Positions 28,383 through 35,300 of a DNA stretch of 37,680 nt are shown piece by piece. Position numbers and translations under genes: made by a program. A model generated the notes under the pieces. That model was given only the letters and a program-made list of their open reading frames with translations. It searched no databases and had not been told where the DNA came from. Source of the stretch: Klebsiella pneumoniae. Lineage in GTDB: Bacteria; Pseudomonadota; Gammaproteobacteria; Pseudomonadales; Pseudohongiellaceae. Position 1 is the first letter of the stretch; each line of letters starts with the position of its first letter. The DNA lies in the NCBI GenBank assembly GCA_945869725.1, contig CAMBPO010000028.1, positions 1 to 37,680 on the forward strand. The letters run 5' to 3'.

Positions 28383-31262
28383 ATGCGATTTAAAAAGTCG
28401 TGTTACACGCTTGCCGCCCGCCAGAAAAAATCGACAAAAACTAATCTGCTTGCACGCCAGTCACAACATCTGTTGCTGCTGGGTGCTGCTGCCCTGTTTG
28501 TTCTCCCGTCAACTGTGCTGGCTCAGCCAGTTGCCGCACCGGCTGACAGCGAGCAGGAAATTGAAGAAGTGGTGGTGACGGGTTCATTTATTCGCAACAG
28601 CCAGTTCACCAACGCGTCACCTGTAGAAACCATTACCCAGGAAGACCTGTGGACCTCCGGCGCAGCTAACCTCGGAGAGTATCTCCGTGATATGCCGTAC
28701 ATGGAAAACATTGACACGGTTGCCTCTGTACTGGCCACCCAGGATGGACAGCAGGACTCTAACTCGGCGCGTTTTAACCTGCGCGGACTGGGCACGGAAA
28801 GTACGCTGACCCTGATGGATGGTCGTCGGGCAGTGAATGAAAGCGCAGTCTCAGCTCTGCTGCCCGGCATCGCCCAGCGCTCGGTAGAAATTGTGACTGA
28901 CGGCGGCGCTGCGCTTTACGGTTCGGACGCTGTTGCTGGTGTTGCCAACCTGATTCCATACAAACAATTCGATGGAATGAAAGGTCGTGTGTATTACAAG
29001 ACCGATCAGGAAAACAGCTCCGAACAATACACCGCCGAGTTTCTGATGGGGCAGCGTTTTGAAATCGGTAATGGCCTTGAATGGGTTGGCGCCGTGGAAG
29101 TCAACAAACGCACCGCATTTCTGGTATCAGAGCGGCCCAGATACCAAGAGTATTATGATCAGGACAGTACGTTCAATAACCCGGGCAGATGGATACAAGG
29201 TGCTGCCACCGGTCGAACTGACCCCAGCTGTGGCACGTTTAATGGTACACAGACCGATATCAGCCAGTTTGGCTCTTATCCCAGTGGTGAGTTATTTGCC
29301 ACGGGCTGTCGTCTCTACTTTGGTGAGTGGCAGGATTACGGCCGCCCGGCACAAGGCGTGACCCTGTTCAATAACTTCAATTATGAAGTGAACGACTGGC
29401 TGAATCTGGAATTCCAGATGAGCCATAACGACCGTACTTCCACGTTGGTCAGCTCGCCGAGTAACGCGGTTTCCTCCAATCTTACAACCCTGATAGTTCC
29501 AGCCAATCACCCCGCCAATCCCTTTGGTGCACAGGTCAGGCCGTCTGCCTGGCGCCCGTTCACCAAGCTGGGCACGTTGCCCAGCTCGCTGGAAACCAAT
29601 GGCATGGGTCTGACGGATTACAACTATTACGCCGATGCCTACAAATTTGGCGGCGAGTTCAAAATCGCCAATACCACCTGGGAAGGGGAAGCCTGGATCG
29701 GGCAGCAGGATTCCTGGCGTGAGTTTGATGGTCGGGGCATGCGACTGTCGAAGATGCAGGCGGCGCTCAGAGGTCAGGGTGGTCCCGCGGGCAACCAGTA
29801 TTTTAACCCCTTTGGTTCAGCGGACTCCCGCTCACCCCGTTATAGGGCCGGTATAACCGATAACAGTCAGGAAATGGTGGACTGGTTGGTTGAGGAAGTC
29901 GTCTGGATCGATACCCGCGATAAGTTGAAGTACTTCGACATCGTGTTTAACGGCGAGGTCATGGATGTCCCCAATGGAAAAATCCGCGCCGCGGTGGGTG
30001 GGCAAGTGCGCAATGCGAAGACCTTCGACTTTGAGCATCCACTGACAGCGATTCGCGACAACCTGTATTCAAACGCAATTGCAGCTCTGACGCCGCGGGT
30101 GGACAGAAACTCAGGCGTGCGGGCAATCTTTGCGGAAGTTGAGATTCCAATCCTGGAAAACCTCGGCATCAAAGCTGCGGTAAGAAGTGAAGACTTTTAC
30201 TCGATTGGCTTCAATGCCACCAAACCGAAGATTTCAGTGCTCTGGGAGCCATTTGATACGTTGGCCTTCCGCGCCAGTTATGGTGAAAGCTTCCTGGCAC
30301 CTTCTCCGGCACAACTTCGCCCGTTGGCGAAAGATATTTGTACCATTGTGACCAGTGGTGTTGATCCGTTGACCAATCTCTCGCTTGATGGCACCGACAG
30401 TTGCTCCTCAGGAAACCCAAGCTTGGGCGCGGAGGAATCAATCATCGGCAACATTGGTTTAAGCTGGTTGCCAATTGAAGGGCTGAGTATCAATCTGGAT
30501 TATCAGGAAATTGAGTACGTCGGACGTATTGCGTCACTGGTCACTGCGGATGTCACCCGGCGTGAGTTCAACGCCTTTATGGCCGCCAATAACAAAACAG
30601 CCGCAACCTTCAGGCCGGCAACCGTCCCAGCCGACGCAGCTGCGGGTGTCGCATGGGCACTTGCCAACCCGAATGAGCTGATCACGCGGGATGCTGCCGG
30701 CAAGGTGACGGACGTTTACCGTGCCCCGATCAATCTGTCCTCACAGTTTGTGGAAGGCATTGATTTCCGTCTGCGCTACTCCTTTGATATTGGCGAACTA
30801 GGCAATTTTACCGCCAGCCTTGGTGGTAACTATTACACCCGTTGGGAGTATCTGCCTGATGAGTATTCAGCCTATACCAGCGGTATCGCCAAGCAGAATG
30901 CCGAAACCAACCTGGCACCACCCTTGTCCAGATACAAATTTAATACGGGGTTGTCCTGGTTCAGAGACATGCAAAGTGCCAGTATCACTGCACGTCACTC
31001 CGGTAAATTGAAGTTTGACCAGACAACACTGACGCTGGGCTACGAGGCGTTTGCGCCGGAGTATGTTGAGCCAGTTACCAAAGTCGACGCTCGCTATTCG
31101 CACCGGTTCAGCCTGTTTGATACTGACTCCAATCTGACGGTGGGTATCACCAATCTGTTCGACCGGGAAGCTCAGCGGCTGCCGCAGGCCGGTGGACTGG
31201 AGACCCGTGTTGATGATCCGTTTGGGCGGCAGTTCTATGTGTCGATGGATTTTGAGATGTAG
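28383..31262 (+). CDS. TonB-dependent outer-membrane receptor
   Basis: The 959-aa protein begins with a long signal peptide (hydrophobic HLLLLGAAALFVLPSTVLAQ, after a basic leader). A TonB-box-like EIEEVVVTGSF and the plug domain follow, with SPVETITQEDL, RFNLRGLGTESTLTLMDGRR and GGAALYGSDAVAGVANLI. A large beta-barrel with alternating aromatic strands makes up the rest, ending in FDREAQRLPQAGG and QFYVSMDFEM. Such receptors import siderophores, cobalamin, sugars or other large molecules using TonB energy. There is no sugar-operon or siderophore gene nearby, so the ligand is unknown. GGAGAGG precedes the ATG. Upstream 281 bp hold the hairpin at 28137-28168 and A/T-rich sequence, with no clear promoter boxes. 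Confidence 0.93.
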   Translation: MRFKKSCYTLAARQKKSTKTNLLARQSQHLLLLGAAALFVLPSTVLAQPVAAPADSEQEIEEVVVTGSFIRNSQFTNASPVETITQEDLWTSGAANLGEYLRDMPYMENIDTVASVLATQDGQQDSNSARFNLRGLGTESTLTLMDGRRAVNESAVSALLPGIAQRSVEIVTDGGAALYGSDAVAGVANLIPYKQFDGMKGRVYYKTDQENSSEQYTAEFLMGQRFEIGNGLEWVGAVEVNKRTAFLVSERPRYQEYYDQDSTFNNPGRWIQGAATGRTDPSCGTFNGTQTDISQFGSYPSGELFATGCRLYFGEWQDYGRPAQGVTLFNNFNYEVNDWLNLEFQMSHNDRTSTLVSSPSNAVSSNLTTLIVPANHPANPFGAQVRPSAWRPFTKLGTLPSSLETNGMGLTDYNYYADAYKFGGEFKIANTTWEGEAWIGQQDSWREFDGRGMRLSKMQAALRGQGGPAGNQYFNPFGSADSRSPRYRAGITDNSQEMVDWLVEEVVWIDTRDKLKYFDIVFNGEVMDVPNGKIRAAVGGQVRNAKTFDFEHPLTAIRDNLYSNAIAALTPRVDRNSGVRAIFAEVEIPILENLGIKAAVRSEDFYSIGFNATKPKISVLWEPFDTLAFRASYGESFLAPSPAQLRPLAKDICTIVTSGVDPLTNLSLDGTDSCSSGNPSLGAEESIIGNIGLSWLPIEGLSINLDYQEIEYVGRIASLVTADVTRREFNAFMAANNKTAATFRPATVPADAAAGVAWALANPNELITRDAAGKVTDVYRAPINLSSQFVEGIDFRLRYSFDIGELGNFTASLGGNYYTRWEYLPDEYSAYTSGIAKQNAETNLAPPLSRYKFNTGLSWFRDMQSASITARHSGKLKFDQTTLTLGYEAFAPEYVEPVTKVDARYSHRFSLFDTDSNLTVGITNLFDREAQRLPQAGGLETRVDDPFGRQFYVSMDFEM

Positions 31263-31288
31263 CCATCAAGTCAGTCTGATAGGGGTCG

Positions 31289-31311
31289 GAGGTGCCTCAT
31301 GGAGGCACCTC
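31289..31311 (+). terminator. Hairpin behind the TonB receptor, overlapping repeat unit A
   Basis: GAGGTGCCTC (31289-31298) and GAGGCACCTC (31302-31311) are perfect complements with loop ATG. It lies 27 nt after the receptor stop. The following bases TTGCCGGG are not a U-tract, so terminator function is uncertain. Its 3' strand (31305-31311) is also the start of the left arm of unit A, so the two structures exclude each other. Confidence 0.5.
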
Positions 31312-31393
31312 TTGCCGGGCAGTGCAGTTCCTCGCAACGACGCCTGCGGCGTCTGATTGTTGCTCGCTCACTGCCCTGCCCGGCAAGAGGTGC
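31305..31393 (+). repeat. Structured repeat unit A (89 nt, plus orientation)
   Basis: Outer arms 31305-31322 (GCACCTCTTGCCGGGCAG) and 31376-31393 pair over 18 bp. One mismatch follows, then GCAGT/ACTGC. Next comes an internal loop TCCTC (31329-31333) opposite TCGCTC (31364-31369), a helix GCAAC/GTTGC (31334-31338 with 31359-31363), an apical hairpin GACGCC-TGC-GGCGTC (31339-31353), and a bulge TGATT (31354-31358). Core sequence and order are shared with units B and C. Confidence 0.9.
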
Positions 31394-31443
31394 TGCTGCT
31401 AGTAGTGCGGCAACACTGAAGGTCGCTCCACTATCGTAGCGCC

Positions 31444-31533
31444 GGCCCTCTCCCGGATCAGAACAGTTCCTCACAACGACGCCTGTGGCGTCTTTATTGT
31501 TGTTCGCTCACTGCCCCGACCCGGGAGAGGGCC
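31444..31533 (+). repeat. Structured repeat unit B (90 nt, plus orientation)
   Basis: Arms GGCCCTCTCCCGG (31444-31456) and 31521-31533 pair over 13 bp. A loose 7x7 region follows, then CAGT/ACTG, internal loop TCCTC (31468-31472) opposite TCGCTC (31504-31509), helix ACAAC/GTTGT (31473-31477 with 31499-31503), apical hairpin GACGCC-TGT-GGCGTC (31478-31492) and bulge TTTATT (31493-31498). Compared with unit A the first pair of the inner helix changes from G-C to A-T on both sides, a compensatory change. Confidence 0.9.
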
Positions 31534-31574
31534 TGTGTCTGTGGAGTTTCTGAGTCTAGCGTCGCGTACCACGA

Positions 31575-31731
31575 GCAGTCGGCTCACCGGGCGGTGAGCG
31601 AAGAACAAAAAATTGCTGGGAGCAATTTTTGGCGCTGCTTTAGCGGCGCCCCGCAGGGTGGCGGCCATGGATGGCACGCCACAATCAGGCGCGAAGCGCC
31701 GTTCTGAGGAACCGCCCGGTGAGCCGACTGC
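31575..31731 (-). repeat. Structured repeat unit C (157 nt, minus orientation, with 76-nt insertion)
   Basis: Arms 31575-31595 and 31711-31731 pair perfectly over 21 bp. Read on the minus strand, the inner arm is CGGT/ACCG. The internal loop is again TCCTC (31706-31710) opposite TCGCTC (31596-31601), the helix is AGAAC/GTTCT, the apical hairpin GGCGC-TTC-GCGCC (31688-31700) and the bulge TGATT (31683-31687). Between bulge and GTTCT there are 76 extra nucleotides (31607-31682). They form three more hairpins: AAAAATTGCT-GGG-AGCAATTTTT (31608-31630), GGCGCTGCT-TT-AGCGGCGCC (31631-31650) and GTGGCG with CGCCAC (31658-31682). Confidence 0.9.
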
Positions 31732-31740
31732 GCTGCCTCC

Positions 31741-31758
31741 GAGGAACTGCCGTCCCGG
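31741..31758 (-). repeat. Half-unit D of the structured repeat family
   Basis: On the minus strand CCGGGACGGCAGTTCCTC matches the left inner arm and loop strand of units A-C (CCGGG, then GCAGTTCCTC). No partner right half was found on either side, so it is probably the remnant of a unit disrupted next to unit C. Confidence 0.6.
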
Positions 31759-31786
31759 CGTTGCACCCAGCGTAAAAGGCTGCAAC

Positions 31787-33082
31787 TCAAGGCCGTTCTA
31801 CGATCGCAGCGACACCCATGCCTCCCGCCGTACAGACAGAAATCAAGCCGCGTCCTTGGCCTTTTTCTTCAAGGATCGCCGCCAGTGTCCCCAAGATGCG
31901 CGCGCCGGTAGCCGCAAACGGGTGCCCGAACGCCAATGAGCCACCTTTGATGTTCATGCGGCTGCGGTCGATTGCGCCAAGCGCGGCGTCACGTCCCAGT
32001 TTTTCGCGGCAGAAATTTTCATCCTCCCAGGCCTTGAGTGTGCATAAGGCCTGCGCCGCAAAGGCTTCATGAATTTCATAACAGTCAAAATCCTGCAGCG
32101 CGAGACCGTTCATCTGCAGCAGTTCACTGACGGCAACGGTGGGCGCCATCAGCAGGCCTTCACCATCAACAAAATCAACCGCACTGCTGCGGCCGCAGAC
32201 CAAGAAAGCGCGAATCGGGATGTTGTTGGCCACGGCCCACTCTTCACTGCACAACAGCACTGCGGCAGCGCCATCGGTCAGCGGCGTGCTGTTGCCCGCT
32301 GTCAAGGTGCCGTGTTTTTTGTCGAACGCAGGTTTCAGGCTGGCGAGTTTTTCCAGCGTGCTGTCAGCGCGGATATTGTTGTCCCGGCTGACACCCTGGT
32401 AAGGACTAACCAGCCCATCAAAAAAGCCGGCTTCATAGGCAGCGGCGGCTTTTAGGTGGCTTTCGAGCGCAAGCTGATCCTGATCGGCACGGCTGATGCC
32501 CCACTCGCGCGCCATCAATTCACAATGTTCACCCATGGCAAGACCGGTGCGGGGTTCACCGTTGGCCGGCGCGCGCGGCGCCAGTTCAGACAGGCGGAAA
32601 CCTTTTAATGCCTGCAAGCGCTGCTTCAGGCTGCGTGCTTGTGCAAGTTTGATCAGACGTTGTGCAAATTTGCGCTGGAATACAATGGGCACATCACTGG
32701 TGGTGTCAGTGCCAGCAGCAATGGCACTGTCGATCTCCCCTGTTGCGATACGTGCTGCCAGCATCAACGCTGCTTGCAGGGAAGTGCCACAGGCCATCTG
32801 CAAGGTAGTGCCAGGTGTCGCCGGCGACAGGTCTGTGCTCAGCACGGCTTCACGCGCCAGGTTCCAGTCCTTGCTGTGGCTGGTGACCGCACCTGCAAGC
32901 ACCTCATCAATCTTTTTTCCTGCCAGGTTAAACTCAGTGCTGAGTTGTTGTAGCGTGTCCGCCAGCATGTCCAGATTGCTCAGGTCCGCGTAGACAGTGT
33001 TTGATCGGCAAAACGGCAATCGTGCCCCGCCCGCGATGACAACCCGGCGTAAGGTCTGTGGGGTTTTGTCTGAATTAAACAC
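31787..33082 (-). CDS. fadI: Acetyl-CoA C-acyltransferase (3-ketoacyl-CoA thiolase), FadI type
   Basis: This thiolase performs the last step of beta-oxidation, releasing acetyl-CoA. Catalytic residues are present: nucleophile Cys98 in LQMACGTSLQAA, HEAFAAQ, GHPFAATGAR histidine, and the second Cys in CTAGGMGVA. The blocks GNSTPLTDGAAAV and NNIRADSTLEKLASLKPAFD resemble FadI rather than the shorter FadA. GTG 33082 is chosen (431 aa) because AGGAG stands 10 nt upstream, whereas the ATG at 33112 has no ribosome site. The start overlaps the fadJ stop by 8 bp, so the two subunits are translationally coupled. Confidence 0.92.
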   Translation of the reverse strand: MFNSDKTPQTLRRVVIAGGARLPFCRSNTVYADLSNLDMLADTLQQLSTEFNLAGKKIDEVLAGAVTSHSKDWNLAREAVLSTDLSPATPGTTLQMACGTSLQAALMLAARIATGEIDSAIAAGTDTTSDVPIVFQRKFAQRLIKLAQARSLKQRLQALKGFRLSELAPRAPANGEPRTGLAMGEHCELMAREWGISRADQDQLALESHLKAAAAYEAGFFDGLVSPYQGVSRDNNIRADSTLEKLASLKPAFDKKHGTLTAGNSTPLTDGAAAVLLCSEEWAVANNIPIRAFLVCGRSSAVDFVDGEGLLMAPTVAVSELLQMNGLALQDFDCYEIHEAFAAQALCTLKAWEDENFCREKLGRDAALGAIDRSRMNIKGGSLAFGHPFAATGARILGTLAAILEEKGQGRGLISVCTAGGMGVAAIVERP

Positions 33083-35189
33083 GGGTCTCAGTCTCCTGTT
33101 CAGCTTCTGCATGGTCAGCGCGCTGTTGTGATGTATCGGGTTCCGGCGCTTTTACTTTATTGCTGACGAGCGGTTGCTGATCTTTGTGAGCCAGGTAATA
33201 AAGCGGGCCGCCACGGAAAGGCGCGAAGCCGGTGCCAAAAATCATACCGGCGTCCAGCAGATCTTCATCGGCAACAACACCTTCCTGCAGTGCGGCAATA
33301 CATTCGCGGGTATAGGCTTCGATTAGTTGCTCAGCGATATCTGCCAGGTTAAAAGTGTCAGCAACACCGGGTTTTTTGACCGCTTTGCCATTTTTCCATT
33401 CATACAGGCCTGAGCCGGATTTTTTGCCTAGTTTGCCGGCGCTGACCAGCGCCTGAATATAGTTTTTCTCTGCACTTCCGGTCTGGGCTGTATCAGTCTG
33501 ATCAGATTGCAGGACTCCTGTCACCATCAGGCAGACATCCAGACCCACGGTGTCTGCCAGTTCCACAGGGCCCATGGGCATGCCAAAAGCCTCTGCTGCT
33601 GCGTCCAATGCTTCAGCGGGAATGCCTTCGCCATGCAGTTTTAACGCTGTCATCATGTAGGGCGCCAGTACACGGTTGACCAGAAATCCCGGGCTGCTTT
33701 TAACCGGTAACGGAAAACGGCCGATCTGCTGACAAAAGGCCGCGCCTTTGCGTCGCTCTGCGTCGTCAGTGTCCACGCTATAAACAACTTCCACCAATGG
33801 CATTTGCGGAACCGGATTAAAAAAGTGCAGACCAATCAAACGTGCCGGGTCGCTCAGTACGGATGCCAGTGTTTCCAGCGGAATAGCTGAGGTATTGGTG
33901 GCGAGTATGGCGCCGGTTTTCATGCGCGGTTCAAGATCACGGAACAGCGCCTGCTTGGCATCCACATTTTCGTAAATGGCTTCGATCACAACGTCGGCGC
34001 GTGGGACGTATCGCGCGTCGGGATCGGGGCGGAGACGCTCGAGTGCCGCCTTCACTTTGGCGGGGTCGCGCAGTTTCTTTTTGAAGAGGATTTCCGCACG
34101 TTTGAGCGCCGGGGTAATAAATTTCATCTCGCGATCCTGCAGGCTGACATCCAGTCCGCGCAAGACACACCAGGCCGCGATGTCACCGCCCATGACGCCC
34201 GCGCCGATAACGTGCACGTGACGTGCTCGGAAATCACTGCTTTTGCCTTCAGATTTCAGCCGGTCCATCAGATGAAAAACCCGGCGCAGACTTTCAGCCG
34301 TTGATGACACCATCAACCTGCCGACCGCTCGGGCTTCTTCCTGCATCATCTTTGTGGTATTGCCGCCGAATTTTTCCCAGGTGTCAATCAGGCTGTAAGG
34401 TGCCGGATAGTGCTCGGCACGCGCTTTGCGTTGGGTCTGTTTGCGCATCTGCCCAGCCAACAGTTTGCGCGCTGGCAGGGTATTGCTCAGGCGGCCGATG
34501 ATGCCCGGGCCGTGGCTCTTCTTACCACTGAGCACGGCTTTGCGCGCCGCCCACACCAGTTCTTCATGACGTCCGATCACCTGATCAACCAAGCCCAGCG
34601 CTTTGGCGGGGCGTGCTTTGAGTTGGCGCGCGGTCAGCATCAGTTCCATGGCTTTCAGGCCGCCCATGACCTTAACCGAGCGGGCGGAGCCACCAAAGCC
34701 GGGGAAAATGCCCAATTGAATTTCCGGAAAACCCAGACGCGTTTCAGGTACATCCTTGGCAATGCGGTAATTGCACGCCAGCGCCATCTCCAGTCCGCCA
34801 CCCAGACAGTAGCCCTCGATAGCAGCAACGGTGATGCAGTCAAGTTTCTCAAGGCGGTTGAACATCTCATGAACACGATTGATTTCAACGGTGACCGCCT
34901 CCGCGGAGGTGAAACCGTCAAATTCACGGACATCGGCGCCGAAGACAAAGCCCGTGCTCTTGCCTGACATCAGCACCAGGCCGCGCGGAGCTTCGCGCTC
35001 AACCAGACTGATCAGCTGGTCAAATTCTTCCAGTACTTCGCGAGACAGCGCATTAACACGCTCACCCGCGCGATCCAGGCGGGCGTACAGGATGTTGTCG
35101 CGATCGTGGGTGAGTCGCCAATGTCTGAAATGCTGATCAGGATACTGCGCCCGATCAGGCAGGTTAGAAGGGTTGGAAGATGCGCTCAT
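33075..35189 (-). CDS. fadJ: Fatty acid oxidation multifunctional alpha subunit (enoyl-CoA hydratase / 3-hydroxyacyl-CoA dehydrogenase), FadJ type
   Basis: The N-terminal crotonase domain (about residues 25-190) has GFVFGADVREF and the two catalytic glutamates in CLGGGLEMALACNYR and FPEIQLGIFPGFGG. The C-terminal NAD-dependent dehydrogenase has the Rossmann motif VIGAGVMGGDIAAW, IEAIYENVDAKQALF, NTSAIPLETLA, LHFFNPVPQMPLVEVV and FLVNRVLAPYM. The second dehydrogenase domain ends in GTGFAPFRGGPLYYL. It hydrates enoyl-CoA and oxidises the hydroxyacyl-CoA, then passes the product to FadI. ATG 35189 (704 aa) follows an AGAGA site; ATG 35222 adds 11 residues and is possible. Order fadJ-fadI is the reverse of Escherichia coli fadIJ. 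Confidence 0.93.
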   Translation of the reverse strand: MSASSNPSNLPDRAQYPDQHFRHWRLTHDRDNILYARLDRAGERVNALSREVLEEFDQLISLVEREAPRGLVLMSGKSTGFVFGADVREFDGFTSAEAVTVEINRVHEMFNRLEKLDCITVAAIEGYCLGGGLEMALACNYRIAKDVPETRLGFPEIQLGIFPGFGGSARSVKVMGGLKAMELMLTARQLKARPAKALGLVDQVIGRHEELVWAARKAVLSGKKSHGPGIIGRLSNTLPARKLLAGQMRKQTQRKARAEHYPAPYSLIDTWEKFGGNTTKMMQEEARAVGRLMVSSTAESLRRVFHLMDRLKSEGKSSDFRARHVHVIGAGVMGGDIAAWCVLRGLDVSLQDREMKFITPALKRAEILFKKKLRDPAKVKAALERLRPDPDARYVPRADVVIEAIYENVDAKQALFRDLEPRMKTGAILATNTSAIPLETLASVLSDPARLIGLHFFNPVPQMPLVEVVYSVDTDDAERRKGAAFCQQIGRFPLPVKSSPGFLVNRVLAPYMMTALKLHGEGIPAEALDAAAEAFGMPMGPVELADTVGLDVCLMVTGVLQSDQTDTAQTGSAEKNYIQALVSAGKLGKKSGSGLYEWKNGKAVKKPGVADTFNLADIAEQLIEAYTRECIAALQEGVVADEDLLDAGMIFGTGFAPFRGGPLYYLAHKDQQPLVSNKVKAPEPDTSQQRADHAEAEQETETRV

Positions 35190-35237
35190 AAAAATCTCTG
35201 TGCTCAGGCTGAATGCATTCATTTTGCCTGAGCAGGC

Positions 35238-35265
35238 AGGGTTTTACAAAGATAGGGTTTTACAA
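35238..35265 (-). repeat. 12-bp direct repeat with 16-bp period upstream of fadJ
   Basis: AGGGTTTTACAA occurs at 35238-35249 and again at 35254-35265. On the minus strand this is TTGTAAAACCCT twice, in the fadJ leader. Next to it is the dyad GCCTG-AG-CAGGC (35226-35237). Either a local duplication or paired operator half-sites for a fad regulator; it does not match the PsrA or FadR consensus as I know them. Confidence 0.8.
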
Positions 35266-35300
35266 GGACAGGCACCAACCAATCCCTTCAAACCCGGCAG

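Larger units (their letters stand above)
31263..31786. other. 524-bp non-coding region packed with structured repeats
   Basis: This region separates the convergent TonB receptor (+) and fadI (-). No protein-coding frame is convincing. It holds, in order: a simple hairpin (31289-31311), repeat units A, B and C, a half-unit (31741-31750), and a GTTGCA/TGCAAC dyad (31760-31786) directly behind the fadI stop. On the minus strand that dyad encloses GCCTTTT and might help end fadI transcription. Nearly all of the sequence is self-complementary. Confidence 0.85.

Noticed and set aside
31305..31731. Integron attC sites as the identity of the repeat units
   Set aside because: The palindromic form and AAC/GTT strands recall attC, but the outer R box pattern (RYYYAAC ... 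GTTRRRY) is missing at the ends, the AAC/GTT strands are internal, and there is no integrase or gene cassette nearby.
31263..31786. Small genes inside the repeat region on either strand
   Set aside because: Frames of up to about 100 codons exist only because the GC-rich palindromes lack stop codons. They have no ribosome sites, their translations are low in recognisable protein character, and they cross the paired arms.
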